From Candidatus Thorarchaeota archaeon (GTDB taxonomy: Archaea; Asgardarchaeota; Thorarchaeia; Thorarchaeales; Thorarchaeaceae), in assembly GCA_004524595.1 (NCBI GenBank), contig SDOA01000088.1:1-17508 (forward strand): DNA of 17,508 bases, given 5' to 3'. A model generated the notes under the pieces. It saw only the letters and a program-made list of their open reading frames with translations, made no database searches and had not been told where the DNA came from. The translations under genes were made by a program, and so were the position numbers. The stretch's first letter is position 1. Each line of letters starts with the position of its first letter. This document shows, in pieces, positions 1 to 7,167 of this stretch.

Positions 1-573
1 GTGAACAAAAACACCAACAAGAAAGATGTATGAAATCATCTTCCAATCCAAATTGAATTTCTTCAAGTAGGCTAATAGGGCAAGAAGGATGTATTCTCCA
101 ATAACCACAAAAACCTCAATGATTCTCTGCTCTGTCATTATTCTAGTAACCGTTATTTTTGTATCATTGATAGGTAGCAAAACTGAAACAAATCCAATTA
201 TGAGCCAGCCAAAAAATAATAGGAATGACCAGTGTATTCGTTCTCTTCTTTCATTTACCAAATGACCTGGTTGTGTTGAGAACATGACTTGAACATAGGA
301 ATACTGGACCATTCCATACGTGATGGAAAAATAGACAAAGAAAGAGAATGGCGATATCCAATTTGGGAGACCTTCGACTGTCCGAATTCCAAGGTATCTG
401 TACCAAATGTAATAGTCTACAATGAAGTTGACCAAGATTCCTAGAAATCCGAACAGGAGTGGTTTCACGTATCCACGTTTCCATAATAATGCAATCCAGA
501 CGAGAGTAAAGAGTAGGTCGAAATATATGAAATCTACATTGAATGATCTTGAAACGATACTTTCGAATTGCAT
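1..573 (-). CDS. Multi-pass membrane protein, 3' end cut by the window edge
   Basis: An open frame of 191 codons runs from ATG at 573 to the left edge without a stop, so the C-terminus lies outside the window. The visible part has about five hydrophobic segments separated by short polar loops: residues about 15-31, 38-60, 70-95, 115-133 and 150-168. The motif FDLLFTLVW near the start and the aromatic-rich stretch around residues 55-90 resemble an uncharacterised family of prokaryotic membrane proteins; I make that link from memory and only loosely. No catalytic motif is visible. A stop lies upstream in frame and no clear Shine-Dalgarno site precedes the ATG; a GTG four codons earlier is an alternative start. 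It lies just beyond the terminator hairpin at 630-664 and so is probably a separate transcription unit from the operon to its right. Function unknown. Confidence 0.7.
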   Translation of the reverse strand, partial: MQFESIVSRSFNVDFIYFDLLFTLVWIALLWKRGYVKPLLFGFLGILVNFIVDYYIWYRYLGIRTVEGLPNWISPFSFFVYFSITYGMVQYSYVQVMFSTQPGHLVNERRERIHWSFLLFFGWLIIGFVSVLLPINDTKITVTRIMTEQRIIEVFVVIGEYILLALLAYLKKFNLDWKMISYIFLVGVFVH

Positions 574-629
574 TTTGATATACACAATGAAAAACCGATG
601 TAAAATATGTTCCTCAAAAGAAAGGAAAA

Positions 630-664
630 AGTAGCTACTAGGTTTTGATACCTAGAGAGCTACT
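630..664 (-). terminator. Two-part hairpin with T-rich tail, end of the minus-strand gene cluster
   Basis: AGTAGCT (630-636) pairs with AGCTACT (658-664). Inside it CTAGGT (638-643) pairs with ACCTAG (650-655) around the loop TTTGAT, so 13 base pairs form with only a small internal bulge. On the minus strand the hairpin comes right after the stop of the 668-2092 gene and is followed by a T-rich run at 612-629. Archaeal termination needs mainly the T-run, but the stem is too good to be chance. Confidence 0.7.
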
Positions 665-667
665 AAT

Positions 668-2092
668 CTAATTACTATATTTTTTTCTTTCAAGTCTACC
701 AGTAATTGAAAGCCAGAATACAACAAATGCTACAAAAACGAAGCCATATCCTGGATCTAGAAATGGGAATTCCAATAAGAGAAATGGAAATCTAATTAGA
801 ATGTAAAGGAGTAATCCAATTGCCATTCCTAGAGGGCGAGACCTTCCTGTTGTTCCGGCACTCTTCATTCGCTTCCAAGTAATTAAGAACAAAAAGATTG
901 GTAGGAAGAAAAGTACGATCACAATAGCTCCAAGATACCAATAGTTCAGAAATGCAACACTAACAGGTTCTGGATATGATTGAACCATTAGAAGTACTAC
1001 GGGAATGTAGAGAATCATAGGTATTGATGCTGCAGTACGATAACCTGATGCTAGAAGTGCAACTCCTGTAAATATGACCAACGCAAATGAAGATACGACA
1101 AAGTCAAAATACGCTCCGATGATATACTCGATAATGCCGACATTACCAAAGATACCTATTGTTAGACCCATTGTGAAGCAAATAAAAATTATCATCAACA
1201 ATGCGGTTGGTAACTGCTTCGTTTCGCTCCATCGACCATATGTATATGATGCAGTACCACTGGAGAACATGATTGCCATGACTCCAAAGATAGCAATAGC
1301 GACAACGTGTAATTCAGTAACTGCCCCAATCGCAACCAGACTAATGATAATATACACTGGAATTGCAAAACTAGCCCCATAACCAAGCAGCTCTGCAGAT
1401 ATTTTCTGCTCAGGTTTTAGAAATGCAAAAGCAATCATTGCAGGTCCCATCAACGCAATGATAGAAATTGCGACAGTGAATTGTATCGGTAGAATCTGGA
1501 ATAGACGTGGGACCGCAAGAACCTGTGCAATCATAGCATATCCTAAGGCTAGACTCGTGCTTCTTTTTGTGTCATATGCTATCCTTGTGAATAGAATTGC
1601 ATTTGCTCCAAGAAGGAGTATACTCAGGATATTTCCTAAATTGATATAGTTCTCAGCCAAATTACTGATACCTATCGTATCAATAATAAATATTGCATTA
1701 AAGAATAGAATATACGCAACAGAGATGATTACTAACATCAATATACCAAGCAATCGTTGTCCAAGTATTAATGTTGCAGAGATGGATAGGAAGAATAACT
1801 CCAACAAAGTAAACACATAGAATAATGTATACGAATTCAGATACTGATTATTGAATAATAATGAGGTTTCTGGCCATAATGCAATATTGCCATTAATGAT
1901 AAGAAATGTCAGAATAACTCCAATTCCGAACATGATCTGCCCGATGGCAAAAAGATAGAGTGGTCTAAAGGCCTTCTTGATCTCAGGATCTGAAGATTCT
2001 GCTGATCTCTTTCGGCTGTAGTTTATAATCATTCCAGCGGCAACTAACGTTGTCAGTCCAAGAAATAGATAACCGAATTCGTAAATTTCCAT
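668..2092 (-). CDS. Large multi-pass membrane protein (about 14 TM segments), translationally coupled to a longin-like gene
   Basis: This 474-residue protein is hydrophobic along its whole length, with roughly 14-15 predicted membrane segments, the first at residues 5-24 and the last near 445-465. It has only short basic loops, such as NYSRKRSAES after the first segment and WKRMKSAG late in the chain, and the short basic tail ERKKYSN. There is no ATP-binding cassette, kinase or recognisable transporter signature, and I cannot assign a family. The start is well supported: ATG at 2092 is preceded by a perfect AGGAGG about 9 bases upstream, inside the 12-bp gap after the stop of the 2105-2539 gene, which suggests coupled translation. 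The context (longin-like protein, zinc ribbon, Rab-like GTPase upstream on the same strand) suggests it could be the membrane partner of a GTPase module. That role is inference only. Confidence 0.85.
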   Translation of the reverse strand: MEIYEFGYLFLGLTTLVAAGMIINYSRKRSAESSDPEIKKAFRPLYLFAIGQIMFGIGVILTFLIINGNIALWPETSLLFNNQYLNSYTLFYVFTLLELFFLSISATLILGQRLLGILMLVIISVAYILFFNAIFIIDTIGISNLAENYINLGNILSILLLGANAILFTRIAYDTKRSTSLALGYAMIAQVLAVPRLFQILPIQFTVAISIIALMGPAMIAFAFLKPEQKISAELLGYGASFAIPVYIIISLVAIGAVTELHVVAIAIFGVMAIMFSSGTASYTYGRWSETKQLPTALLMIIFICFTMGLTIGIFGNVGIIEYIIGAYFDFVVSSFALVIFTGVALLASGYRTAASIPMILYIPVVLLMVQSYPEPVSVAFLNYWYLGAIVIVLFFLPIFLFLITWKRMKSAGTTGRSRPLGMAIGLLLYILIRFPFLLLEFPFLDPGYGFVFVAFVVFWLSITGRLERKKYSN

Positions 2093-2104
2093 TTAATAGT
2101 CCTC

Positions 2105-2539
2105 CTAAAAGACTTTCTTTCCCCACTCCTTTGCAGTAGTGCTTGTTTCACTCGTCCACCCTCGAATACCACTACGGACTTTTTCCATTTCAACGGGAGA
2201 TTTTTCTTGCATTATCATCTCATTGATGAGATTGAGCACTCCATCGTCAATATCATCTCCCTGCTCTATTACAAAATCTATAACTTCCTGATTGTGTCTA
2301 TTTGCATTCTTATCATTGTTCGGATGAAGCGTGACGACATATTTGTCCCCGGCTTTTCCAATGAGTAGTTTAAGCTCTCCAAATTGCAGCTCATTAATTT
2401 CATTGCCTGATATCTTCTTGATGAACATCTGAAGTGCAGAAACAAAGCCTCCTAGTAATGCAGAATCACCTTCCAAGTTTTCCCACCCCATGGAAGCAAT
2501 TGTTTCACCAGCCTCATTTATCAAGAAGATACTGTACAT
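2105..2539 (-). CDS. Longin/roadblock-like domain protein (putative GTPase partner)
   Basis: The 144-residue protein opens with a strand-turn-strand (YSIFLINEAGETIAS), followed by an amphipathic helix (about 27-44, LLGGFVSALQMFIKKI), three strands (about 50-71) and a second helix (83-94). The order strand-strand-helix-three strands-helix matches the longin fold better than roadblock, which starts with a helix; the two folds are related. The C-terminal 40 residues are polar, with RSGIRGWTSETSTT, and probably flexible. Known background: Asgard archaea are rich in longin and roadblock proteins, and in MglA/MglB and Rag/Ragulator these folds bind or regulate small GTPases. Here the GTPase is two genes upstream and a large membrane protein directly downstream. 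The ATG at 2539 has only a weak SD-like GGGG upstream. The family call rests on pattern and context, not on a search. Confidence 0.6.
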   Translation of the reverse strand: MYSIFLINEAGETIASMGWENLEGDSALLGGFVSALQMFIKKISGNEINELQFGELKLLIGKAGDKYVVTLHPNNDKNANRHNQEVIDFVIEQGDDIDDGVLNLINEMIMQEKSPVEMEKVRSGIRGWTSETSTTAKEWGKKVF

Positions 2540-2576
2540 GGTCTTTTAAGCCCCGAGTGCATATGCTTCTAATGCA

Positions 2577-2600
2577 AACACAGTTGGTGGTATCTGTGTT
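2577..2600. repeat. Inverted repeat ahead of the longin-like gene
   Basis: AACACAG (2577-2583) and CTGTGTT (2594-2600) form a perfect 7-bp inverted repeat with a 10-base spacer, about 40-60 bases upstream of the ATG at 2539. It lies in the 152-bp gap between the zinc-ribbon gene and the longin-like gene. An AT-rich stretch with a possible minus-strand TATA box lies around 2642-2655. It could be an operator or a leader hairpin giving the downstream gene pair its own control. Confidence 0.3.
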
Positions 2601-2691
2601 AGTCCTGGCGTGAAGGGGTTAATCTCATTAATTAAGCATTATTAGCATATATTTTCATTTTACTTGTGTGTGAACCTCTTTTTTTCATGAT

Positions 2692-2952
2692 TCAGAACGA
2701 CTCAAACCAGCCTTTCGTCTTATCCACTGCATCTTTCTCTTCTTCGGTTGCCTCGGCAGCAGCCTCAACATCTCGAACTTGGAAATTTGCATCAACAAAG
2801 GCTACTAATGCATGACCTTTCGTACACTTAGCAGTAACAATTGTTGGATAACGTTTAGCCTTGGTTATCTGACTTTCCTCAACTTCCACATATACCAGAT
2901 TGTTGTCTTTGCATGCAGGACAAGCAAAAGGTTTGAGTTTGATCTTTGGCAT
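2692..2952 (-). CDS. Small zinc-ribbon-like protein in the GTPase cluster
   Basis: Read from ATG at 2952 the protein has 86 residues. It carries C11-P-A-C14 and C43-T-K-G-H47, a CxxC/CxxxH set that suggests one structural zinc site. It ends in an acidic, alanine-rich stretch (about 60-75) and the aromatic tail GWFESF. The frame extends to an upstream ATG at 2997, but 2952 is preferred because CGGAGA lies at a suitable distance before it while 2997 has no SD site. Its stop lies 152 bp before the longin-like gene. It lies 89 bp downstream of the small GTPase and is probably co-transcribed with it. Its function is unknown; a scaffold or adaptor role is a guess from context. Confidence 0.7.
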   Translation of the reverse strand: MPKIKLKPFACPACKDNNLVYVEVEESQITKAKRYPTIVTAKCTKGHALVAFVDANFQVRDVEAAAEATEEEKDAVDKTKGWFESF

Positions 2953-3041
2953 GGAATTGTCTCCGTGAGGTCTGATGAGGATTGACCAAGCTGACATTTA
3001 ATGCTATTTCTTACGAATAAGTTGATACAAATTATTGATTA

Positions 3042-3566
3042 TCAAACTTTATGTTTTGTTACTAAATGTTTGCCAGCAGCCTCAAATAGTTCTTTTACTC
3101 CAAGCCCTGATTTTGCTGATACCTCAAATACTCTAGCATTATATTTAGATGCATATTCTTTTGCATCATCTAGAGTAACTCCTTCGCCAGGAACTCGCTC
3201 ATCTACTTTGTTGCCAACAATAAATACATCGCAATCCGGCACGCTATTATGCAATCTGTTAATCCAATCATCTAATCGATGCATTGTGAAAGGTCGACTT
3301 ACTTCGTATACAGCAATCCCAAGTTTTGAACCTCTGAAATAGTCCATTACAACATCTTGGAATCTTGGTTGCCCTCCAAGGTCCCACAAAAGAAGGGTAA
3401 TATCAGTTCCAGCGATGTTGAGTTTCTTCGTAGCAAAATTGACACCAATCGTCATCTTCATCTGCTGGTCAAAACGATCCTCAGTATACCTCACCGCCAA
3501 ACTAGTCTTGCCTACACCCCCTTCACCTATTAGAACAGTCTTATAGACAGGACTTCGGCTGCTCAT
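3042..3566 (-). CDS. Rab/Ras-like small GTPase
   Basis: A 174-residue single-domain GTPase with every G motif: G1 GEGGVGKT (14-21), switch I threonine T39 in MTIGVNF, G3 DLGGQ (62-66), G4 NKVD (119-122) and G5 SAKSG (150-154). The TIGVNF switch and overall length match the Rab/Ras superfamily; known Asgard genomes encode many such eukaryote-like GTPases. The glutamine after DxxG that drives hydrolysis is present (Q66). The C-terminus (KHLVTKHKV) has no cysteine, so there is no prenylation signal, and membrane attachment, if any, must come from a partner. Start: ATG at 3566 with AAAAGGAG about 9 bases upstream. The neighbours downstream are a zinc-ribbon protein, a longin-like protein and a large membrane protein, which suggests a regulated GTPase module at a membrane. 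Confidence 0.95.
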   Translation of the reverse strand: MSSRSPVYKTVLIGEGGVGKTSLAVRYTEDRFDQQMKMTIGVNFATKKLNIAGTDITLLLWDLGGQPRFQDVVMDYFRGSKLGIAVYEVSRPFTMHRLDDWINRLHNSVPDCDVFIVGNKVDERVPGEGVTLDDAKEYASKYNARVFEVSAKSGLGVKELFEAAGKHLVTKHKV

Positions 3567-3661
3567 GCGGTCTTGCTCCTTTTAGATGGAACTTAAAACC
3601 AACATATGAAGGTTGTTCTAAGATACTCTCTCTGTTGTAAGCTTGATTTTGTAACGTATAG

Positions 3662-4567
3662 TTATTTTAGGTAGAAATTACCCTCCGCCATTAATCGTAC
3701 CTTTCCAGTAACCAATATTTCTGACATACTCTCATGTGGGATCTCTGCAATGAGCTTACTCGGTCTCTTAATCTCGAATCCCTGTTCGATCTTTATGGGG
3801 TCTCCGAATTCATGTCCCTTGAGTAAGTTGTATCTCTCAATATATGCTGCTAATGGTCCGGCTGCACTTCCTGTTGCAGCATCTTCTAGTACGCCTGCAC
3901 TTGGAGCAAATGTTCTCGCATGGACGTCATTTTGCTTATTGAGAGTGTCAGTTGAGAATATGATAATTTCTTGAGTAGCCAGATCTTTCAAATTGGTTGT
4001 GATTAATTCTGGATATGGTATTGCTTTCTGCACTGCTTTGATATCCCTCATTGGTACGATGATAAATGGAACTCCAGTTGTGACAATTTGAATTGGTGCC
4101 GCATCAGAAATCTCATCCGGCTCAACACCTATCACTTCTGCAATCCTTTCTTTGTCTTTGACATTTCCGATAAAACTTGGTGACGGTTGTGTCATTCGAA
4201 TCTCATCTTCTGAGAGGTATTCAACAGTAATAGGACCAATGCCCAGCTCAAGGATGGTCTTCAGTTCCGATTTTTTCACAATTTCTCGATGTTTAAGTAC
4301 AAATGCCGTTCCAAGGGTAGGATGTCCAGCAAATGGCAATTCTCTTCCCGGCGTGAAGATTCTGACCTTAGAAGAGCAACCGCGCATTGTTGGGCTGCCG
4401 ATGAATGTTGATTCTGAAAAACCCATTTCTATTGCAATACCTTGCATTTCTTCAGAGGTTATGCCTTTGTTAGAGATTGCATCCCAAAAAGTAGCTAATT
4501 GATTTCCTCCGAATAGGTAGTTCTCATCTACAAACACACTTGTCTGAACATATGGAATTACTCGCAT
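3662..4567 (-). CDS. PhzF-family isomerase/epimerase
   Basis: The 301-residue length and hallmarks are those of the PhzF (phenazine biosynthesis PhzC/PhzF) family with the diaminopimelate epimerase-like fold. FGGNQLA (19-25) is the first signature. SESTF (51-55) supplies the likely catalytic glutamate E52. LPFAGHPTLG (77-86) and DAATGSAAGP (229-238) complete the paired active-site loops. Family members move protons and double bonds on small carboxylate substrates, and most are cytosolic enzymes of unknown substrate, so phenazine production should not be assumed. The start ATG at 4567 follows a weak SD-like TAGGT. The TPR-like gene lies 40 bp upstream on the same strand, so the two are probably co-transcribed; the GTPase starts 95 bp downstream. 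Confidence 0.92.
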   Translation of the reverse strand: MRVIPYVQTSVFVDENYLFGGNQLATFWDAISNKGITSEEMQGIAIEMGFSESTFIGSPTMRGCSSKVRIFTPGRELPFAGHPTLGTAFVLKHREIVKKSELKTILELGIGPITVEYLSEDEIRMTQPSPSFIGNVKDKERIAEVIGVEPDEISDAAPIQIVTTGVPFIIVPMRDIKAVQKAIPYPELITTNLKDLATQEIIIFSTDTLNKQNDVHARTFAPSAGVLEDAATGSAAGPLAAYIERYNLLKGHEFGDPIKIEQGFEIKRPSKLIAEIPHESMSEILVTGKVRLMAEGNFYLK

Positions 4568-4607
4568 AACCTACTTACAGCAAAACCATCTAATGAGAGT
4601 TACGTAA

Positions 4608-5069
4608 TTAACATCTGACTCTATCTAGTTCAGATTGGCAGATTTTTCTGTCCTCCTCTCCTTTAATGGTTTCTATTGCCTTTTTAGAGAGGTCATAGTA
4701 TTTCTTACATTCACTTCTATTCTTAGCAATGGAGTAAGCTCTTGCCATCACTTCAAATGCAAACGCAAGATCAAAATCGCCAATACTCGTTTCTTCAGTT
4801 ATTTCTAGACACCTTTTTGCATGATATATTGCTGGTTCTGCCCACTCGAGTGCACAATAGACTCTAGATATCATATATTCAGCTCTAGCTCTGTTAATTG
4901 GTTGTCCAATCTTGCTCCAATGATAATAGGATGTATGTGCCATATGAAGTGCATCTTCCAGTTCTTCCTTTGAAGGATGTTCTTTGTCCAACGCTGGCCA
5001 TATCCCATTATTAGTGGATATTGCAATCTTCTTATGGAACTCCTCCAATGCCATCTTTTCTTCTGTCAA
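4608..5069 (-). CDS. TPR-like helical repeat protein, TTG start
   Basis: The 153-residue chain is all helical, with paired helices of tetratricopeptide type. Examples are the segment at about 37-56 with HMAHTSYYHW, the segment at about 60-90 with RAEYMISRVYCAL and AEPAIYHAKRCLEI, and the segment at about 98-140 with LAFAFEVMARAYSIA and ECKKYYDLSKKAI. The match to a widespread small TPR-like family carrying ALHMAH...YHW and AIYHAKRCLEI is good but comes from memory. Such proteins are protein-binding scaffolds; the partner is unknown. The start is TTG at 5069, not the ATG five codons inside, because AAGGAG lies 9 bases before the TTG and too far from the ATG. That SD overlaps the first of three CTTGTTAT repeats (5082-5127, seen on the plus strand), so a protein bound there could affect expression. 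Confidence 0.85.
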   Translation of the reverse strand: MTEEKMALEEFHKKIAISTNNGIWPALDKEHPSKEELEDALHMAHTSYYHWSKIGQPINRARAEYMISRVYCALEWAEPAIYHAKRCLEITEETSIGDFDLAFAFEVMARAYSIAKNRSECKKYYDLSKKAIETIKGEEDRKICQSELDRVRC

Positions 5070-5081
5070 CTATGAATTCTC

Positions 5082-5127
5082 CTTGTTATAATAACCTCAA
5101 CTTGTTATCGTATTAAATTCTTGTTAT
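5082..5127. repeat. Three CTTGTTAT octamers at exact 19-bp period
   Basis: Identical CTTGTTAT copies start at 5082, 5101 and 5120; the bases between them differ. The array sits between the divergent TPR-like gene (minus) and the five-repeat membrane protein gene (plus). The first copy overlaps the SD of the TPR-like gene. Regular spacing of short identical sites suggests binding of a multimeric regulator on one face of the DNA. Confidence 0.5.
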
Positions 5128-5146
5128 CAATTTTCAGTGAATTGAA

Positions 5147-5191
5147 CCTAGTCACATATTGGGGTCACAGTTTGTGATTAGGTTTTATATA
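5147..5191 (+). promoter_or_regulatory. TATA promoter with nested TCACA/TGTGA operator-like sites
   Basis: The TATA box TTTTATATA is at 5183-5191, about 90 bp before the ATG at 5280. Just upstream, CCTAGTCACA (5147-5156) and TGTGATTAGG (5173-5182) form an inverted repeat matching at 9 of 10 positions. Within it TCACA-GTT-TGTGA (5165-5177) is a perfect 5+5 inverted repeat. There are thus three half-sites, the first two 13 bp apart. The right arm covers the expected TFB-recognition (BRE) position, so binding there would compete with or recruit TFB. Confidence 0.55.
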
Positions 5192-5279
5192 CCCAATAGC
5201 CATTCTTCTATTCAGGTTATTTACACAACTGGTCACTGTACGATACATGAGTGATCATAAAAAATGAGGTAAACATTAT

Positions 5280-6353
5280 ATGACATCTATTGATGATAAT
5301 GAGTCTGATAGGAAATCAGCTCATGATTCCGAAGCGCCTTTTGATATAGAGGCAGAGATCAAGAAGAAACGCAGGTCACATCGTCGAAAATCCACAGCAA
5401 AAGGATATGTCACTGGTACTAGTTTCTTCGTATGGATTGCGTTCACTATCCTTTGGCTATTTTTCAGAGCAAGTGAGCATAGTGTCTTTGAAAATATAGC
5501 AATTGTATTTATCGCACTATTGATTTTAGGTGCCTTGAATGTAGTTCTTTGGATACCTTCCGTTGAAGGAAAGAAACCAAAAGCCAGTGCTGTAAGTGGA
5601 ATTGCATGGATTGGCTTCCTAATCGTATGGATTCTCATATTTGCCAGATGGTTTGGATTCTATGAGAATATCGGCATTGCCATTGCTTCATTACTTGTTC
5701 TGGGACTGATGAACATGCTGCTCTGGATGCCAGGACATGGTGATTCAGGCGGTGCAAGGATTAGTAGTTCTGCTGGGCTCATATGGATGATCTTCTTTGT
5801 TCTCTGGCTACCATTTGCCAACAATTTCTCACAGACAATCTATCCGATTAATTTCTATCAATCTGTTGCAATAATTCTTGCATCACTCTTATTGATGCTA
5901 ATAGCTGTGGTTTCACCATGGCGAAACAAGATGCAGATTTCAATTGATGGAAAAGTTTCAGTTGGAGGTAGACCAAAAGCTACAATCGGCATCTTCTTCC
6001 TTTGGATACTAGTTTTAGTCATATGGATGTGGTTTATCGCAACCGATTATACTGGCTATCAGAATGTTGCAGCTGTACTCATCTCGTTTGCTCTATTCTT
6101 TGGGATAATAGCTGGGATGTGGTATACCTGGGCTCGTACTCGAGACGAAGGTCAAGAGAGCTGGTTCTCTATCGGTCTTGTATTTGCTTGGGTGCTAATT
6201 TTAGCCCTCTGGTTTTGGTTCTTTGCTGATGATTTTGATATCTATCAGAATATTGCCATTTTCATTGTATCACTCATCAGCATGGCTGCAATTGGTGGCT
6301 TAACTCAGTGGATGAAGATCAGAGACTTTGAATCGATGGATTGGGAAGATTGA
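5280..6353 (+). CDS. Membrane protein of five tandem two-TM repeats
   Basis: The 357-residue protein starts with a charged cytoplasmic-type tail (1-42: acidic, then KKKRRSHRRK). It then contains five copies of a roughly 48-residue unit: 46-93, 107-151, 165-214, 236-284 and 297-345. Each unit is a tryptophan-rich helix (patterns like WIAFTILWLFF, WILVLVIWMWF), a short polar turn, the signature aromatic-x-N/S-I/V-A/G (FENIA, YENIG, YQSVA, YQNVA, YQNIA) and a second hydrophobic helix. This gives about ten membrane segments. Units are joined by short polar linkers, including basic ones (EGKKPKA, GGRPKA). I do not recognise the family and no catalytic residues are evident. The start ATG at 5280 has GAGGT 9 bases upstream. 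It appears to be transcribed alone, from the TATA box at 5183-5191 to the hairpin at 6367-6383. Confidence 0.9.
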   Translation: MTSIDDNESDRKSAHDSEAPFDIEAEIKKKRRSHRRKSTAKGYVTGTSFFVWIAFTILWLFFRASEHSVFENIAIVFIALLILGALNVVLWIPSVEGKKPKASAVSGIAWIGFLIVWILIFARWFGFYENIGIAIASLLVLGLMNMLLWMPGHGDSGGARISSSAGLIWMIFFVLWLPFANNFSQTIYPINFYQSVAIILASLLLMLIAVVSPWRNKMQISIDGKVSVGGRPKATIGIFFLWILVLVIWMWFIATDYTGYQNVAAVLISFALFFGIIAGMWYTWARTRDEGQESWFSIGLVFAWVLILALWFWFFADDFDIYQNIAIFIVSLISMAAIGGLTQWMKIRDFESMDWED

Positions 6354-6366
6354 GAACAATTCGGAT

Positions 6367-6397
6367 GGTAGGAGATTCCTACCTTCCCATCTTTTTT
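6367..6397 (+). terminator. Hairpin terminator after the five-repeat membrane protein
   Basis: GGTAGGA (6367-6373) pairs with TCCTACC (6377-6383) around a 3-base loop, followed by a run of six T at 6392-6397. It lies 14 bp after the stop and just before the convergent SDR gene. Confidence 0.65.
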
Positions 6398-6399
6398 CT

Positions 6400-7167
6400 T
6401 CAGTAGGCTAACCACCCACCATCTACTGCAAGAATCTGACCAGTGATGTATCTTGCCTCCTCGCTTGCAAGAAAACATGCTGCGCCTCTAATCCACTCTT
6501 TTTCAGCAAGCATTGGTAGGGCGGTCCTTGGTTCAATTATTCGTTTTCTAATCTGCTCATCATCCATAGCTCCTTTAGACATATCAGTAGGGAAAAAGCC
6601 TGGAGCAATCGCATTTACACGGATGTTATATTTGCCTAATTCAACAGCTAAAGCTTTTGTCAAAGTAATCATTCCACCTTTAGCTGCATAATAGCCAACT
6701 TCTGTGAATTCGGTACCACCAAATCCAAAAGTCGAAGAGATATTTATGATAGAACCTGATCTGTTAGGAATCATTACTTTAGCAACTTCTCGACATGCAA
6801 GAAATGCAGACGTAAGATTCACAGTCATAACAAGATTCCAATCATCCAAAGTCTGTTCAATCAAAGGTTTCACAACATACATACCAGCATTATTCACAAG
6901 TGCATCAACAGTTCCAAATTCATCCGTTGTTTTTGTGACTAAATTGATAATATCGGATTCTTTTGTGACATCTGTTTTGATGGCTAAACATCTAACACCA
7001 TATTTGTCGGAGATGGCATCACGAATTTTTTCTAGACGGTCTTCACGTCTTGCGGCAATGACAACATTAGCTCCTGAAGAACTAAAAGCATACGCAAATT
7101 GCTCTCCAAGGCCAGCAGAACCTCCTGTCACTATTACAATTTTACCATCGAGTTCGTAATCAACCAT
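6400..7167 (-). CDS. Short-chain dehydrogenase/reductase (SDR)
   Basis: Classical SDR of 255 residues with the Rossmann motif TGGSAGLG (14-21), NNAG (92-95), serine S144 or S145 and Y159-x-x-x-K163 as the catalytic set, and the C-terminal ITGQ and DGGW motifs. Arginines R40 and R41 at the end of the second strand (AARRED) favour NADP(H) over NAD(H); this is inference. The substrate is unknown; sequence style is close to the FabG/3-oxoacyl reductase and gluconate dehydrogenase group. The start is ATG at 7167. An in-frame GTG at 7176 is better read as part of the SD AGGTGA that serves this ATG. It follows the TauE-type gene by 108 bp on the same strand and converges with the terminator of the gene to its left. 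Confidence 0.95.
   Translation of the reverse strand: MVDYELDGKIVIVTGGSAGLGEQFAYAFSSSGANVVIAARREDRLEKIRDAISDKYGVRCLAIKTDVTKESDIINLVTKTTDEFGTVDALVNNAGMYVVKPLIEQTLDDWNLVMTVNLTSAFLACREVAKVMIPNRSGSIINISSTFGFGGTEFTEVGYYAAKGGMITLTKALAVELGKYNIRVNAIAPGFFPTDMSKGAMDDEQIRKRIIEPRTALPMLAEKEWIRGAACFLASEEARYITGQILAVDGGWLAY

Noticed and set aside
251..484. Minus-strand 77-codon frame
   Set aside because: It overlaps the partial membrane protein frame 1-573, which is longer, open to the edge and has regular hydrophobic segments; this frame does not.
2997..2997. ATG at 2997 as start of the zinc-ribbon protein
   Set aside because: No SD precedes it, while ATG at 2952 has CGGAGA at proper distance and starts right before the cysteine motif.
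3662..4567. Phenazine biosynthesis role for the PhzF-family enzyme
   Set aside because: No other phenazine genes are present, and most family members act on other substrates.
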